Below, piece by piece: positions 9,070 through 18,785 of a stretch of 64,000 nucleotides of DNA. This DNA comes from Lacrimispora xylanisolvens (GTDB lineage: Bacteria; Bacillota; Clostridia; Lachnospirales; Lachnospiraceae). A program made the translations under genes and the position numbers. The notes under the pieces are model-generated. The model ran no database searches, had not been told where the DNA came from, and was given only the letters and a program-made list of their open reading frames with translations. The first letter of the stretch is position 1. Each line of letters begins with the position of its first letter. The DNA is taken from NCBI RefSeq assembly GCF_002934545.1, contig NZ_PTJA01000002.1, forward strand, positions 310,001 to 374,000. The letters run 5' to 3'.

Positions 9070-9687
9070 ATGAACGAAGAAAAGAAGGCTTTGGTGGAAC
9101 TCATGCTTGGCGGAAGCGAAGCTGCATTTGACGAGTTATACCGTTCCTCTTCCAAAAAGCTGTACCGTATGGCGTATTTTATCACTGGAAACCGGTCTGA
9201 CAGTGAGGACATCCTGCAGGAGACTTTTGTAAAATGCTTTCTTCACAGAGATAAATTAAGAGAACCGGAACGATTTGAATCCTGGCTCTATCAGATTCTG
9301 GTGAGAACTGCCTGGCGGATGGAAAAAAGGAAGAAAAGCAGGTCGGAACTCTCCTTTGAAGGGATTCTGGATCAGGAGGAAGATCACGTAAGAGCGGATT
9401 GGATTGAAGAGGATGAAAGGGGAAAAGGCCCCCTGGTAGTGATTTTAGAGGCTGAAACAGCTGGGCAGATCCGTGAAGCCCTTAGAAAACTTGATGTCAA
9501 ATACCGTACAGTGATTCTGTTATATTATTACAATGAGCTAAGCACGAAAGAAATTGCCAGAGTGACAGGAACCATGGAGGGCACAGTGAAATCACGCCTG
9601 TTCAAGGCAAGAAAGCTCTTAAAGGGAATCCTGGAAGCGGAAGATATCATGGAAGGAGAACAGGAAAGGGGGATTTGTCATGGCTAG
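9070..9687 (+). CDS. RNA polymerase sigma factor, ECF (sigma-70 family)
   Basis: 205 residues. Region 2 covers about 15-85, with DSEDILQETFVKCF (core binding and -10 recognition) and FESWLYQILVR; region 4 covers about 135-190, with LDVKYRTVILLYYYNELSTKEIA and the helix-turn-helix segment GTMEGTVKSRLFKARKLLK. The ATG at 9070 is preferred over 9040 because AAAGGAAAGG lies upstream at normal spacing and the family starts near this point. Overlaps the next gene by 8 bases, the usual link between an ECF factor and its membrane anti-sigma factor. The regulon is not visible; no second promoter for self-activation was recognised. Confidence 0.92.
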   Translation: MNEEKKALVELMLGGSEAAFDELYRSSSKKLYRMAYFITGNRSDSEDILQETFVKCFLHRDKLREPERFESWLYQILVRTAWRMEKRKKSRSELSFEGILDQEEDHVRADWIEEDERGKGPLVVILEAETAGQIREALRKLDVKYRTVILLYYYNELSTKEIARVTGTMEGTVKSRLFKARKLLKGILEAEDIMEGEQERGICHG

Positions 9688-10456
9688 AACCTTAGAAGAA
9701 CAGTTAAAACGTTTTATCAATACAGAACTGGATTCCATAACTCCGGATATGGACGAAGAACGGCGGCTATTGGAAATCCATAAAGAATTAAATAAAAGGA
9801 GTGATTTTATGAAATTTCGAAAAAATAAATTTGCAGTGGCATTGACATCAATTATGGTTATCATGTTATTTGGAACGGTTACAGCAGTAGCGGCGGGGAA
9901 AATCACAGGTTATATCAGTACAAGTGACGAAAAAACTCATTCCGCAGCGGAATTGCGTGAATTGTCAAAAACCAAGATGCAAACCTCCCCCAAAATCCCA
10001 GACAATTTCTCAAACGGTATGACATTTGTGAACGGTTACATTTCAGAGGTAAAGGGAGTTGACGATGATAACAATCAGGTTATCACCTATTCGGAAGTAT
10101 ACGCAAATTATGGCGGCAATCAGCAGGTGACCCTCACCAGCAATGTGCATCAGGACATGGCCTCAGAAGACTCGGATCTGCCAGGGCAGAATGAGGTCTA
10201 TCAGGATATTAAACTCACTGCCAAGGAAGAACTGTATTTATTCCTGCCTGAGGGGAAAGAACCTACTGAAGAAGATAAGAAACTGGAAGAGGAAGGAAAG
10301 CTGACGATCAGCTATGGATCCGGTCAGGAAGAACGCAAGCTGTTTCGATCAGTAAGCTGGTCAGAGAATGGGATCGATTATCTGATATTCACATTTGCTG
10401 ATAAAGAACTGAATTCTCTGACCTCCATGGCAAAGGAAGTCATAGATATGAAATAA
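9680..10456 (+). CDS. Single-pass membrane protein, probable anti-sigma factor of the preceding ECF
   Basis: 258 residues: a cytoplasmic N-terminal part of about 45 residues rich in acidic and basic helices, one transmembrane helix (about 50-72, FAVALTSIMVIMLFGTVTAVAA), then an extracytoplasmic domain of about 185 residues without recognised motifs. This topology and the 8-base overlap with the sigma gene are typical of ECF anti-sigma factors; the external part would sense an envelope signal. AAAGGGGG lies 8 nt before the ATG. Its stop codon directly abuts the stop codon of the convergent AraC gene. No zinc HxxxCxxC motif was seen, so it is not a ZAS-type anti-sigma factor. Role inferred from context, not from a recognised domain. 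Confidence 0.75.
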   Translation: MARTLEEQLKRFINTELDSITPDMDEERRLLEIHKELNKRSDFMKFRKNKFAVALTSIMVIMLFGTVTAVAAGKITGYISTSDEKTHSAAELRELSKTKMQTSPKIPDNFSNGMTFVNGYISEVKGVDDDNNQVITYSEVYANYGGNQQVTLTSNVHQDMASEDSDLPGQNEVYQDIKLTAKEELYLFLPEGKEPTEEDKKLEEEGKLTISYGSGQEERKLFRSVSWSENGIDYLIFTFADKELNSLTSMAKEVIDMK

Positions 10457-11404
10457 TTATTTTTTCTTTAAAACCTCTGCATACATCCAGCCATTGTATT
10501 TAAACAAAGACTGATCTTTTAAAATCGACATCTGTTTCCGCCAGTCTCTGGGAGTCTCTCCCATGATGGCAAGAAAATGCCGGTTAAAGCTTGAGATGGA
10601 GTGAAACCCCACCCGCTCAGAAATGTTTAAAACGGATTCCTCAGTCATGCGGAGTAAATCCGAAGCTTTTCTGATGCGGGTGGTATTTAAATATTCCAAG
10701 GGCCGGTTTCCCATAATCGAAGAAAACAGCCTTCTAAAATGAGCAGGACTCAGGCTGCATAGGTCAGCAAGCTGCTCCATGGGAAAGTCTTCCATAAAAT
10801 GATACCGGATAAAGTCCAGAGCAGGGGCAATGACCAGCGCATTTTCAGGCGTCTGGTCTTTTTTCTTATGGTTTAAGGAGGCAGCTCTCATAAGATTGGT
10901 TGCCAGTGCCAGAAACAGACCGCGGACTGCGATCTCATAACCCGGTTCCTGTTTTTTCATCTCTTCCATTATTTCAGTGACAATGGAATAAATAACCGAA
11001 TAATTTATTTTCCCCATAATCAGATTTAAATGATGATCCAGAAAGGAGAAGAGTTCCACATTATGAAGATCTGCACCAGAAAAAAATGGGTGGAGCAGTT
11101 CGCCCATATCTACAAACAAATAAGACCATTTGCTGTTGGTTCCGGGTGCGCTGAATGTGGTGTGCGGGATATCACAGGATATGGCAGTGACATCTCCTGC
11201 GTAAAAGGAATAAGTGGTATCTTCAAATTTAATGGTTCCGCTGTCAGTCTCACACAGCCCGATCTCCAGGCAATTATGAATATGAAGCCGTCCTGAGGGT
11301 ACATCAGAGATACGCCAATGATCCCCAGTCAGAAGAAGTACAGGAAAATGAGCCGGTAAATCATAATCCCTGAATTCAATAACGGTCTTTTTCTTTTTAG
11401 ACAT
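10457..11404 (-). CDS. AraC-family transcriptional regulator
   Basis: About 315 residues. N-terminal cupin-like sensing region (about 20-160, with HIHNCLEIGLCETDSG) followed by two C-terminal helix-turn-helix motifs: LADLCSLSPAHFRRLF, and ISERVGFHSISSFNRHF followed by GETPRDWR. The ATG at 11404 has AAGGAGGT 12 nt upstream; a start at 11446 has no ribosome site. Divergent from the carbohydrate operon starting at 11690, with 285 bp between the two start codons, so it is most likely the sugar-responsive activator of that operon (inference from position and family). Confidence 0.9.
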   Translation of the reverse strand: MSKKKKTVIEFRDYDLPAHFPVLLLTGDHWRISDVPSGRLHIHNCLEIGLCETDSGTIKFEDTTYSFYAGDVTAISCDIPHTTFSAPGTNSKWSYLFVDMGELLHPFFSGADLHNVELFSFLDHHLNLIMGKINYSVIYSIVTEIMEEMKKQEPGYEIAVRGLFLALATNLMRAASLNHKKKDQTPENALVIAPALDFIRYHFMEDFPMEQLADLCSLSPAHFRRLFSSIMGNRPLEYLNTTRIRKASDLLRMTEESVLNISERVGFHSISSFNRHFLAIMGETPRDWRKQMSILKDQSLFKYNGWMYAEVLKKK

Positions 11405-11624
11405 ATATTCCTGATACCTCCTTCTTTTACTCCTATAATTATACATGATATCTAATTCTCATTTCAATCAATAATCTTTAAAAAATAATCCTATATAAAG
11501 AAAAACCAAGCCTTAATCTGACAAAAAAGCAGAAATGCCCGGAAAATGATGGAATCAAGCCATTACAATTTTCTTGCCTGTAATAATAAATGATTGAAAA
11601 TGCATAGTTTAAAGAATGATTTGA

Positions 11625-11654
11625 TTGGAAACGAAATTGTGCATTTTTTATAAT
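11625..11654 (+). promoter_or_regulatory. Predicted promoter of the LplBC/CE12/GH112 operon
   Basis: TTGGAA, 18-nt spacer, TATAAT, 35 nt before the first start codon. The weak -35 agrees with a need for an activator such as the divergent AraC protein. Confidence 0.55.
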
Positions 11655-11689
11655 AGAGTTATAGAAAATTACGGAGATGGGGGGATATT

Positions 11690-12646
11690 ATGGTGAAATC
11701 TGAAATAGAGGCGGGCTACGGTTTCAATAAGCAGAAAAAAAAGAATCGGTTACTTCGGTATTTGCAGCGGGACTGGCAGCTATATGTACTTATGGTTCTT
11801 CCAATGCTTTTCATACTGGTTTTTAAATTCCTGCCATACAGCGGTCTGTCCATAGCATTTAAGGATTATAAGGTGGCAAAGGGGTATGCCGGAAGCTCCT
11901 GGGTGGGATTTTCCATCTTTCATAAGGTCTTTGGCAAACGGGACTTTGGTCAGGCATTAACCAACACTTTGTTGTTAAATATCCTGGATCTGGTATTTGG
12001 TTTTCCCATGCCAATTATTTTGGCTCTTATCCTCAATGAAATCAAAAACAGATACTTTAAAAGTATCATGCAGACACTCTTGTATTTACCTCATTTTTTG
12101 TCCTGGGTCATTATTGGAGGAATCGGTTATTCCATGTTCTCCGTCAGCAGCGGTGTGGTAAATGTTCTGATAAAGAATGCCGGTCATAGTCCGGTTCCGT
12201 TTCTACAGGAGAATACCTGGTGGCTGATCAGCTATGTGCTCATTGGTGTGTGGCAGTCTATGGGCTGGGGAACCATTATCTATCTGGCCGCAATCACCGG
12301 TGTGAATTCCGAGCTTTATGAAGCGGCAAGAGTAGATGGTGCCGGAAGGTTAAAACAGTGTATTCACGTAACACTTCCCTGCATACGAAGCACCATAGTA
12401 ACACTGCTGATTATGAATCTTGGCAAACTGATGGGTGGGTCCTTTGAACGGGTATTTGCTCTGGCAAATGCCAAGGCGACTCAATATACCACCACAATTC
12501 CGGTTTTGGTTTACCGATGGGGAATTGAAAGCGGAAAATTCAGCGAAGCAACTGCACTGGGACTCTTTCAGTCCGTGATTGGCCTGGCTCTTGTGGTGGC
12601 GGCTGATCTCATAGCCAAACGGCTGGGTGAAGATGGTCTGATTTAA
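11690..12646 (+). CDS. ABC sugar transporter permease, LplB family
   Basis: 318 residues, six predicted transmembrane segments. The cytoplasmic EAA loop reads EAARVDGAGRLKQC, the contact site for the ATPase. The N-terminus (LQRDWQLYVLMVLPMLFILVF) and the KVFGKRDF region are characteristic of the LplB/YtcP-type permeases that import oligosaccharides from pectin, mannan or host glycans. First gene of a five-gene operon; GGGGGG lies 7 nt upstream of the ATG. No ATPase is encoded in the operon, so a shared MsmX-like ATPase from elsewhere must energise it (inference). Confidence 0.93.
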   Translation: MVKSEIEAGYGFNKQKKKNRLLRYLQRDWQLYVLMVLPMLFILVFKFLPYSGLSIAFKDYKVAKGYAGSSWVGFSIFHKVFGKRDFGQALTNTLLLNILDLVFGFPMPIILALILNEIKNRYFKSIMQTLLYLPHFLSWVIIGGIGYSMFSVSSGVVNVLIKNAGHSPVPFLQENTWWLISYVLIGVWQSMGWGTIIYLAAITGVNSELYEAARVDGAGRLKQCIHVTLPCIRSTIVTLLIMNLGKLMGGSFERVFALANAKATQYTTTIPVLVYRWGIESGKFSEATALGLFQSVIGLALVVAADLIAKRLGEDGLI

Positions 12647-12658
12647 GGAGGGGAAAAG

Positions 12659-13573
12659 ATGGATCAAAATCAATATAAAAAGCCCTGGGCATGGACCAGG
12701 ACCAGAAAAAAGGATTTTGCAGTTGATGTATTTTTTCATATCCTTCTCATTGCAATTTCAATGACATGTCTGCTTCCGTTCATCCATATATTTGCCAAGT
12801 CCGTCAGCAGAGAAGCATATGTAATTGCAAATAAGATCTTTCTGGTGCCAAAAGGAATCAACTTTGATGCTTACAGAAAAGTTTTACAGGATTCATCGAT
12901 TGTAAGATCTTTATATGTCTCAGTAATCGTAACGGTTTCTTTCACTGCAATCGGGACATTTCTTACCATAAGCGCTGCCTACGCCTTAAGCCGGGTACAG
13001 CTAAAGGGCAGAAAAATCATGACATTTTTAATTATGTTCACCATGTATTTTACAGCCGGAACCATACCGGATTATTTACTGATGAACGACCTGCATATGC
13101 TGGATACCTGGTGGTGCATGATTTTACCTTTGTCATTTGCAGCCTATAATTTCCTGATTATGAAAAATAACTTTAAGGCCTCCATACCAGACAGCCTGAT
13201 CGAGTCAGCCTTAATAGATGGTGCCAGCCATTTTAAAATTTTAAGCTATATTGTGGTGCCGCTTTCCAAACCCATTATAGCCACAATTTCTTTGTTTTAC
13301 GCGGTAGGGCGGTGGAATGCTTATTCTGATGCATTATTCTATATCAAGCAAAGGGTGGATTTACGCCCGCTGCAGTTAAAACTTTACTATCTGGTGGTTG
13401 CTGCCAGTGAATCCTTTAAAGCAGAGGGAGGACTAACGGCAGGTCAGATCACCAATCCGGAGGTATTAAAGGCTTCCTGCATTATTTTTGCAACATTGCC
13501 CATTATCTGTATCTATCCCTTTATACAAAAATATTTTGTACAGGGAACCATGATAGGTGCAGTAAAAGGCTGA
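12659..13573 (+). CDS. ABC sugar transporter permease, LplC family
   Basis: 304 residues, six predicted transmembrane segments, EAA loop ESALIDGASHFKIL, and the typical C-terminal end KYFVQGTMIGAVKG. Starts 12 nt after the LplB-like gene behind AAGGAGGGG. Pairs with it as the heterodimeric channel. Confidence 0.93.
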   Translation: MDQNQYKKPWAWTRTRKKDFAVDVFFHILLIAISMTCLLPFIHIFAKSVSREAYVIANKIFLVPKGINFDAYRKVLQDSSIVRSLYVSVIVTVSFTAIGTFLTISAAYALSRVQLKGRKIMTFLIMFTMYFTAGTIPDYLLMNDLHMLDTWWCMILPLSFAAYNFLIMKNNFKASIPDSLIESALIDGASHFKILSYIVVPLSKPIIATISLFYAVGRWNAYSDALFYIKQRVDLRPLQLKLYYLVVAASESFKAEGGLTAGQITNPEVLKASCIIFATLPIICIYPFIQKYFVQGTMIGAVKG

Positions 13574-13605
13574 TGATAATGGTAAGAAAGAAAAGGAGGA
13601 TATTC

Positions 13606-15279
13606 ATGAGGAAAAGGATGAGTTTAAAAAGGGCAGCGGCGTGGGGGACTATTTTTGCAATGACAGCTGGGGTGATGTCCGGATGCAGTGCCAAAAAGGA
13701 GGCGTCCGTCACTACCCAGGAGACGAAGAAAGAAGAAACCAGTCAGACGGTGGAAACTGAGGCAAAAGCAGAGGGAAAAAGTTACACAGATTATTCCAAG
13801 GGCTTTCCAGAAAAAGTAACCATTAAGATCCCTGTGTATGACAGAGGTTTCGAAGGCTGGGATCCCGCAAATAATTATTACACCAAGTGGATTCAAAAAG
13901 AGTTTGGCGATAAATACAATGTGACAGTCCAGTATGTGGCAATCAACAGGCAGAAAGAGATTGCAGATTATATGCAGATGATCGCTGCCGGCAATGCCCC
14001 TGATATTATTTTCCATTACGACATGCCCCAGGCGGTAAACTACAATTCCGAGGGCGCCATGCAGGAACTGGACCTTGATGAAATAAAATATTATGCACCC
14101 GACTACTATAAGAATGCAGAAAAAATAATCAGTCAATACGGAAAGCTGGATGGGAAAAACACATTCTTCTTTGCACAGAGAAATCCAATTTATTATAACT
14201 GGGTGACACTTATCCGGCAGGACTGGCTGGATAAAGTAGGAAAACAGAAGCCTGCCACAAGAGAGGAACTTCAAGAGGCAGCCAAAGCGTGGAAGGAAGC
14301 CGGGCTTGGCAAGCTGGGAGCCCAGATCGTAAATAAGAGCTATACCTACGAGTATCCATTTATCAGCTCTTCACCGGATAAAAAAGAACTGAATCTTTAT
14401 CTGGATCTGAATGTTGCACCTCTTATCTGGAGTGCGACGAAAGCTTACTTAAAAACCATGAATCAGGAATTTAATGATGGAATCCTTGATCCTGAGTTTT
14501 ACCTAAATGCAGATGATGCCGCTTGGAAAGCCGACTTTGTCGCTGGAAATGTAGGAACCTATTCCTTCTATATTTCTTCAAACACAGATGTGATAAGCAG
14601 TTTAAAGGCAAACGATCCGGGGGCAGAAGTTTCCGTTTTAAATCCTACAGCCATTTCACCCAAAGACAGCCATCCGTATTATTATAAATATCCCCCATAC
14701 GGAATGGTAATGGGAATTAACTCTAAAACAGATGAAAAGCAAAGAGCAGCAGTCTGGATGTTTTTAAACTGGATGTCCCAGCCTGAAAATCTTTTCTATT
14801 TGCAAAACGGTGTGGAGGGCGCTAATTATACTTTGGATTCCGATAAAATTGCAGTACCTGTCAAGGATTTCAAGGGTGAATCCAAGCTGTCCAACAATAA
14901 CAACAAGGATTACTGGTGTCTGGTTACTGAGATGGCTGACTACGGCGATGAGGCAAAAAATCTGAAAGCCAATATCAGGATGTTAGCTCCGGCTGGATAT
15001 GAAGACCTGGTGAAACAATCCTATGATTATGCCAAAGAAGTGGAACAGTATGGGCTGATCAGTCCGATTTTCACCAAGAGCGTTGCTTCAACAGGTGAGT
15101 ATGCGGCAGACTTAACTGCCATGTGGCAGGAATTTTATGTAGACATGATTACTTGCAAACCAGAGGAACTGGATGCAAAGTATGAAGCGTATTGTAAAGA
15201 ATATTTAGACAACGGATATCAGGAAATTCTGGATGAAAAACAGAAGCTGATTGATTCCGGTGATTATATCGCTCAATAA
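13606..15279 (+). CDS. Extracellular solute-binding lipoprotein of the LplABC-type importer
   Basis: 557 residues. Lipoprotein signal peptide: positive start MRKRMSLKR, hydrophobic stretch, lipobox MSGC, then a Ser/Thr/Glu-rich linker (KKEASVTTQETKKEETSQTVE) before the binding domain. Length above 500 is normal for LplA-type proteins, which bind oligosaccharides. The ATG at 13606 has AAGGAGG 7 nt upstream; the upstream frame overlaps the permease stop and lacks a better site. Ligand is not deducible from sequence, but the next two genes suggest rhamnogalacturonan-derived oligosaccharides. Confidence 0.92.
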   Translation: MRKRMSLKRAAAWGTIFAMTAGVMSGCSAKKEASVTTQETKKEETSQTVETEAKAEGKSYTDYSKGFPEKVTIKIPVYDRGFEGWDPANNYYTKWIQKEFGDKYNVTVQYVAINRQKEIADYMQMIAAGNAPDIIFHYDMPQAVNYNSEGAMQELDLDEIKYYAPDYYKNAEKIISQYGKLDGKNTFFFAQRNPIYYNWVTLIRQDWLDKVGKQKPATREELQEAAKAWKEAGLGKLGAQIVNKSYTYEYPFISSSPDKKELNLYLDLNVAPLIWSATKAYLKTMNQEFNDGILDPEFYLNADDAAWKADFVAGNVGTYSFYISSNTDVISSLKANDPGAEVSVLNPTAISPKDSHPYYYKYPPYGMVMGINSKTDEKQRAAVWMFLNWMSQPENLFYLQNGVEGANYTLDSDKIAVPVKDFKGESKLSNNNNKDYWCLVTEMADYGDEAKNLKANIRMLAPAGYEDLVKQSYDYAKEVEQYGLISPIFTKSVASTGEYAADLTAMWQEFYVDMITCKPEELDAKYEAYCKEYLDNGYQEILDEKQKLIDSGDYIAQ

Positions 15280-15361
15280 GAACATGGGGCTGTTGCGGAT
15301 CTGGCAGCAGCCCTTTCTTAAAAAGCGGGCGATCAATCATGTACGGGTAAAAGGAGTTATT

Positions 15362-16570
15362 ATGACACAATATGTTTTTTATCAGACAGAGGACAGAAAA
15401 ACTGGAATTCAAGTAGAACCATCCCGGTATTATGAATCCGGCGAAGGGTTTGGCTTCTCTTATTCCTGCAGACGGCCCGAGCTTAATACTGGATTTATTC
15501 CTGGACCAGAGGTTCTAAAGAAGATTGAAGTAAAACAGGATCAGAATGGCTGCTATGTTGATTCCAAAGCAGCATGTTACCCATTATCGTTCCAGGCAGA
15601 TGTAAAGCAGCAGGGAAATTATCTCATGACGATCACCCTTTACGCCAGGGAAGAAGAAAAAGAGGTACTCTTGTTTGTGGGCAGAAGGCAGCTGGTCTGG
15701 CGGGGCAGCTTAAAAGCTCGGGAAGAGTGGAGCCAATCCTTTCCGGTAACCATTACGGATTTTATACCAAGAGGAGAAACAGAACGGTTTCGGGATGGGG
15801 CTGTAAAAGTGACTGTAATCAGCCGGTCAGTCCGTTTGAAAAAGCTGGACATAAAAAAATGGAAGGGGAGGACGATGTATCTGGCGGGAGATTCTACTGT
15901 GACCGATCAGACTGCCGATTATCCTTACAATCCCGCAGAGAGTTATGGGGGATGGGGGCAGATGTTTCCTGCATTTCTAAACGGCACATATGCGGTTTCC
16001 AATCATGCCCACTCCGGTCTTACTACAGAAAGCTTCCGGACAGAGGGGCATTATAAGATTCTGATGGAGTATATCATCAAAGGAGATATCTGCCTGTTTC
16101 AGTTCGGCCATAATGACCAGAAACTTGAACATCTGGACGCAGCAGGAGGCTACCGCAATAACCTGATCCGGTATATGGGAGAAATCCGGAAAAAGGAAGC
16201 CGTTCCGGTACTCATCACACCCATTGCCAGAAACAGCTGGCTGAAAAATGGAGAAATTTACGACGACCGCTTAAAAGAATATGGGGAAGAAGTTATGCAG
16301 CTTTCAAAAAATATGGCAGTACCTGTAGTGGACCTCCATGAAATGAGTATGGAATTTATAAAAGAACATGGTCTTTACCGGTCTGGACGATGGTTTTATC
16401 CCTCGGATTATACTCATACCAATGATTACGGTGCGTGGAAAATGGCTGGCTTTGTATGGAAAGGATTGATCAAAGCAGGTGTGATATCATCGGACGATAA
16501 GGAGATTCCAGTATGGGAGCCTCCAAAGGGAGCTGTCCGGTTATCAATAAATAAAGGAGAACATTTATGA
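15362..16570 (+). CDS. Rhamnogalacturonan acetylesterase-like SGNH hydrolase (CE12 type)
   Basis: 402 residues. An N-terminal beta-rich region (about 1-165) precedes an SGNH hydrolase domain: block I is GDSTVTDQ with nucleophile Ser178, the oxyanion block is FGHNDQK, and the catalytic Asp-His pair lies in SDYTHTNDYG. The YLAGDST...GGWGQ arrangement is typical of CE12 acetylesterases such as RhgT/YxiM, which remove acetyl groups from rhamnogalacturonan I. No signal peptide is seen, so it probably acts on imported oligosaccharides in the cytoplasm. The ATG at 15362 has AAAGGAG 7 nt upstream; its stop overlaps the GH112 start (ATGA), so the two are coupled. Confidence 0.85.
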   Translation: MTQYVFYQTEDRKTGIQVEPSRYYESGEGFGFSYSCRRPELNTGFIPGPEVLKKIEVKQDQNGCYVDSKAACYPLSFQADVKQQGNYLMTITLYAREEEKEVLLFVGRRQLVWRGSLKAREEWSQSFPVTITDFIPRGETERFRDGAVKVTVISRSVRLKKLDIKKWKGRTMYLAGDSTVTDQTADYPYNPAESYGGWGQMFPAFLNGTYAVSNHAHSGLTTESFRTEGHYKILMEYIIKGDICLFQFGHNDQKLEHLDAAGGYRNNLIRYMGEIRKKEAVPVLITPIARNSWLKNGEIYDDRLKEYGEEVMQLSKNMAVPVVDLHEMSMEFIKEHGLYRSGRWFYPSDYTHTNDYGAWKMAGFVWKGLIKAGVISSDDKEIPVWEPPKGAVRLSINKGEHL

Positions 16571-18723
16571 GTGAGACAGAAAGAGGAAGTTTTACCCTTC
16601 CCGGAGAATCGGGCTATGAAGAATTAACCCTGGAGCTTGCAAAACGCTGGGGCGCAGATATGATACGTGACAGTGATGGGACGGTACTTTCTGATGAGCT
16701 GATTAACGCAGGATATGGAATTTATTCCACAATCTGCCTGATTCGGGATCACAACCAATGGGCAAACGCTCATCCCGAGCAGCTTCAGCAGACTTTTTTA
16801 ATTACAGAGCCAAGATCAGCGACCGGTGAAACCCTGGAGATTTCTTTGTTGAAAGATTTTTATAAGGAACAGTTTCGTATCAATGAAAGCCCTGAATCCA
16901 TAAAGTACTGGCAGGTATATGACCGAACGTCTAACATGGAGTTAAACAGGGATTCCTGGAGCTATGATCCCCTGACCCAGTCAGTAACAATCAGGGATAT
17001 TGTGCCTTTTCATCAATACACCGTGAATTTTATGGCGTATCGGATATGGGAAGAGATCTCCATGTATAATCATGTAACCAATCACTGGGAGAAAGAACAC
17101 CTGATGCCTCTGGACCCAAGACACGTGGAAACAAGAAGCTATTTGTACAACTGGCTTAAAACATGGTGTGAGGAGCATCCGGCCACAACCGTGGTGCGTT
17201 TTACCTCTCTCTTTTACAACTTTGTCTGGATGTGGGGAAGCAGTGAAAGAAAACGAAATCTGTTCAGTGACTGGGGTTCCTATGATTTCACGGTAAGCCC
17301 GGCAGCACTGAGAGAATTTGAAGAGGAATACGGTTATGGTCTGGTTTCCGAGGATTTTATTAATCAGGGAAAATTCCACGTAACCCATATGCCGCCGGGA
17401 AGACGTCAGCTTGATTATATGGAATTTATTAACCGTTTTGTGGTGGATTACGGAAAACAGCTGGTAGAGCTGGTCCACAGCTATGGAAAGCAGGCCTGCG
17501 TCTTTTACGATGACAGCTGGATCGGTCTGGAGCCCTATCACAGCAGGTTTAAAGAGTTTGGCTTTGACGGGCTTATCAAATGTGTATTTTCCGGCTATGA
17601 GGCAAGACTTTGTGCGGGCGTACCGGTTAAAACCCACGAGCTGAGGCTTCACCCCTATCTGTTTCCTGTGGGGCTAAACGGAACGCCTACATTTGCGCCA
17701 GGAGGCGATCCTACAAAGGATGCCCTTGAATACTGGAACAGAGTCAGACGTGCACTCCTGCGCCAGAAGATTGACCGGATCGGCCTTGGCGGATATCTTC
17801 ATCTCACTGCCGATTTTCCGGATTTTTGCAGCTGCATAGAGAAAATAGCCGATGAATTCCGTACCTTTAAGGGACTGCATGAAGCAGGAGAGGTGTATAC
17901 ACTTCCCATAAAAATAGCTGTAGTCCACGCCTGGGGGAAATTAAGGTCGTGGACTTTATCCGGACATTTTCACGAAACCTATATGCATGATCTCATTCAC
18001 ATAAACGAAGCTTTATCCGGTCTTCCACTGCAGGTGGAGTTTATTAGCTTTGAAGACATTAAAAACGGAGCATTAAATAATGTGGATGTTCTTATTAATG
18101 CAGGGGCGTACGGGACTGCCTGGAGTGGAGGGGATGCCTGGAAAGAGGATGAGATTGTAGATGAAACAGCCCGGTTTGTCCATAATGGAGGTATATTTCT
18201 GGGAGTGAATGAACCCTCTGCTGCAGACGGATATCAGACTTTTTTCCGTATGTCACAGGTACTTGGAATTGATCAGGATACAGGTGCCAGAGTATGCCAT
18301 GGGCGCATGGAATATAAGATAGAAACAATTCCCGGACTGATTCCAGAGGGAGCCAGGATAAATGGAAAAAAAGGCTTGTACTTAACGGATCAGGAAACCT
18401 CTGTCCTGGCAGAGGAAAACAATGTCCCGTCCATTACGTATCATCCATTTGGAACAGGAGCCGGAATCTATTTAAGCAGCTTTTCTTTTAACAATATCAA
18501 TACAAGAATGCTGTTAAATCTCATTCTTTACAGCAGAAACAGGAATCTGGATCAGAACTATCTGACGGATAATCCAGAGACCGAATGTGCCTGGTATCCG
18601 GATTGCCGGACACTTGTAATAGTCAATAACAGTGAGGTTCCCCAGACTGCATCTGTTAAAACAGAGTATTCCGTAGTAAAAACTGTACTCGCTCCTTATG
18701 AAACCATAATAAAAGTAATGTGA
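16567..18723 (+). CDS. GH112 phosphorylase, probably D-galactosyl-beta-1,4-L-rhamnose phosphorylase
   Basis: 718 residues, the usual length of family GH112, whose members cleave beta-galactosides with phosphate to give galactose-1-phosphate. The active-site segment FYDDSWIGLEPY (Asp315/Asp316) corresponds to the region of the general acid Asp313 of the Bifidobacterium lacto-N-biose phosphorylase. No signal peptide, as expected for a cytoplasmic phosphorylase. GH112 splits into enzymes for Gal-beta-1,3-GlcNAc/GalNAc and for Gal-beta-1,4-rhamnose (known from Clostridium phytofermentans). The latter is favoured here because the preceding, overlapping gene is a rhamnogalacturonan acetylesterase and the family member lies in a plant-glycan type importer operon. 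Specificity is inference; a host-glycan phosphorylase remains possible. Confidence 0.8.
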   Translation: MSETERGSFTLPGESGYEELTLELAKRWGADMIRDSDGTVLSDELINAGYGIYSTICLIRDHNQWANAHPEQLQQTFLITEPRSATGETLEISLLKDFYKEQFRINESPESIKYWQVYDRTSNMELNRDSWSYDPLTQSVTIRDIVPFHQYTVNFMAYRIWEEISMYNHVTNHWEKEHLMPLDPRHVETRSYLYNWLKTWCEEHPATTVVRFTSLFYNFVWMWGSSERKRNLFSDWGSYDFTVSPAALREFEEEYGYGLVSEDFINQGKFHVTHMPPGRRQLDYMEFINRFVVDYGKQLVELVHSYGKQACVFYDDSWIGLEPYHSRFKEFGFDGLIKCVFSGYEARLCAGVPVKTHELRLHPYLFPVGLNGTPTFAPGGDPTKDALEYWNRVRRALLRQKIDRIGLGGYLHLTADFPDFCSCIEKIADEFRTFKGLHEAGEVYTLPIKIAVVHAWGKLRSWTLSGHFHETYMHDLIHINEALSGLPLQVEFISFEDIKNGALNNVDVLINAGAYGTAWSGGDAWKEDEIVDETARFVHNGGIFLGVNEPSAADGYQTFFRMSQVLGIDQDTGARVCHGRMEYKIETIPGLIPEGARINGKKGLYLTDQETSVLAEENNVPSITYHPFGTGAGIYLSSFSFNNINTRMLLNLILYSRNRNLDQNYLTDNPETECAWYPDCRTLVIVNNSEVPQTASVKTEYSVVKTVLAPYETIIKVM

Positions 18724-18785
18724 TCCAATTGGAACAAAAGTTCAAAAATAATTGGTCAATTGTTATGAAAAATAACAAAAAAACA

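Noticed and set aside
18724-18755. CCAATT...AATTGG hairpin after the GH112 gene as terminator
   Set aside because: It has no T run after it; kept out of the feature list.
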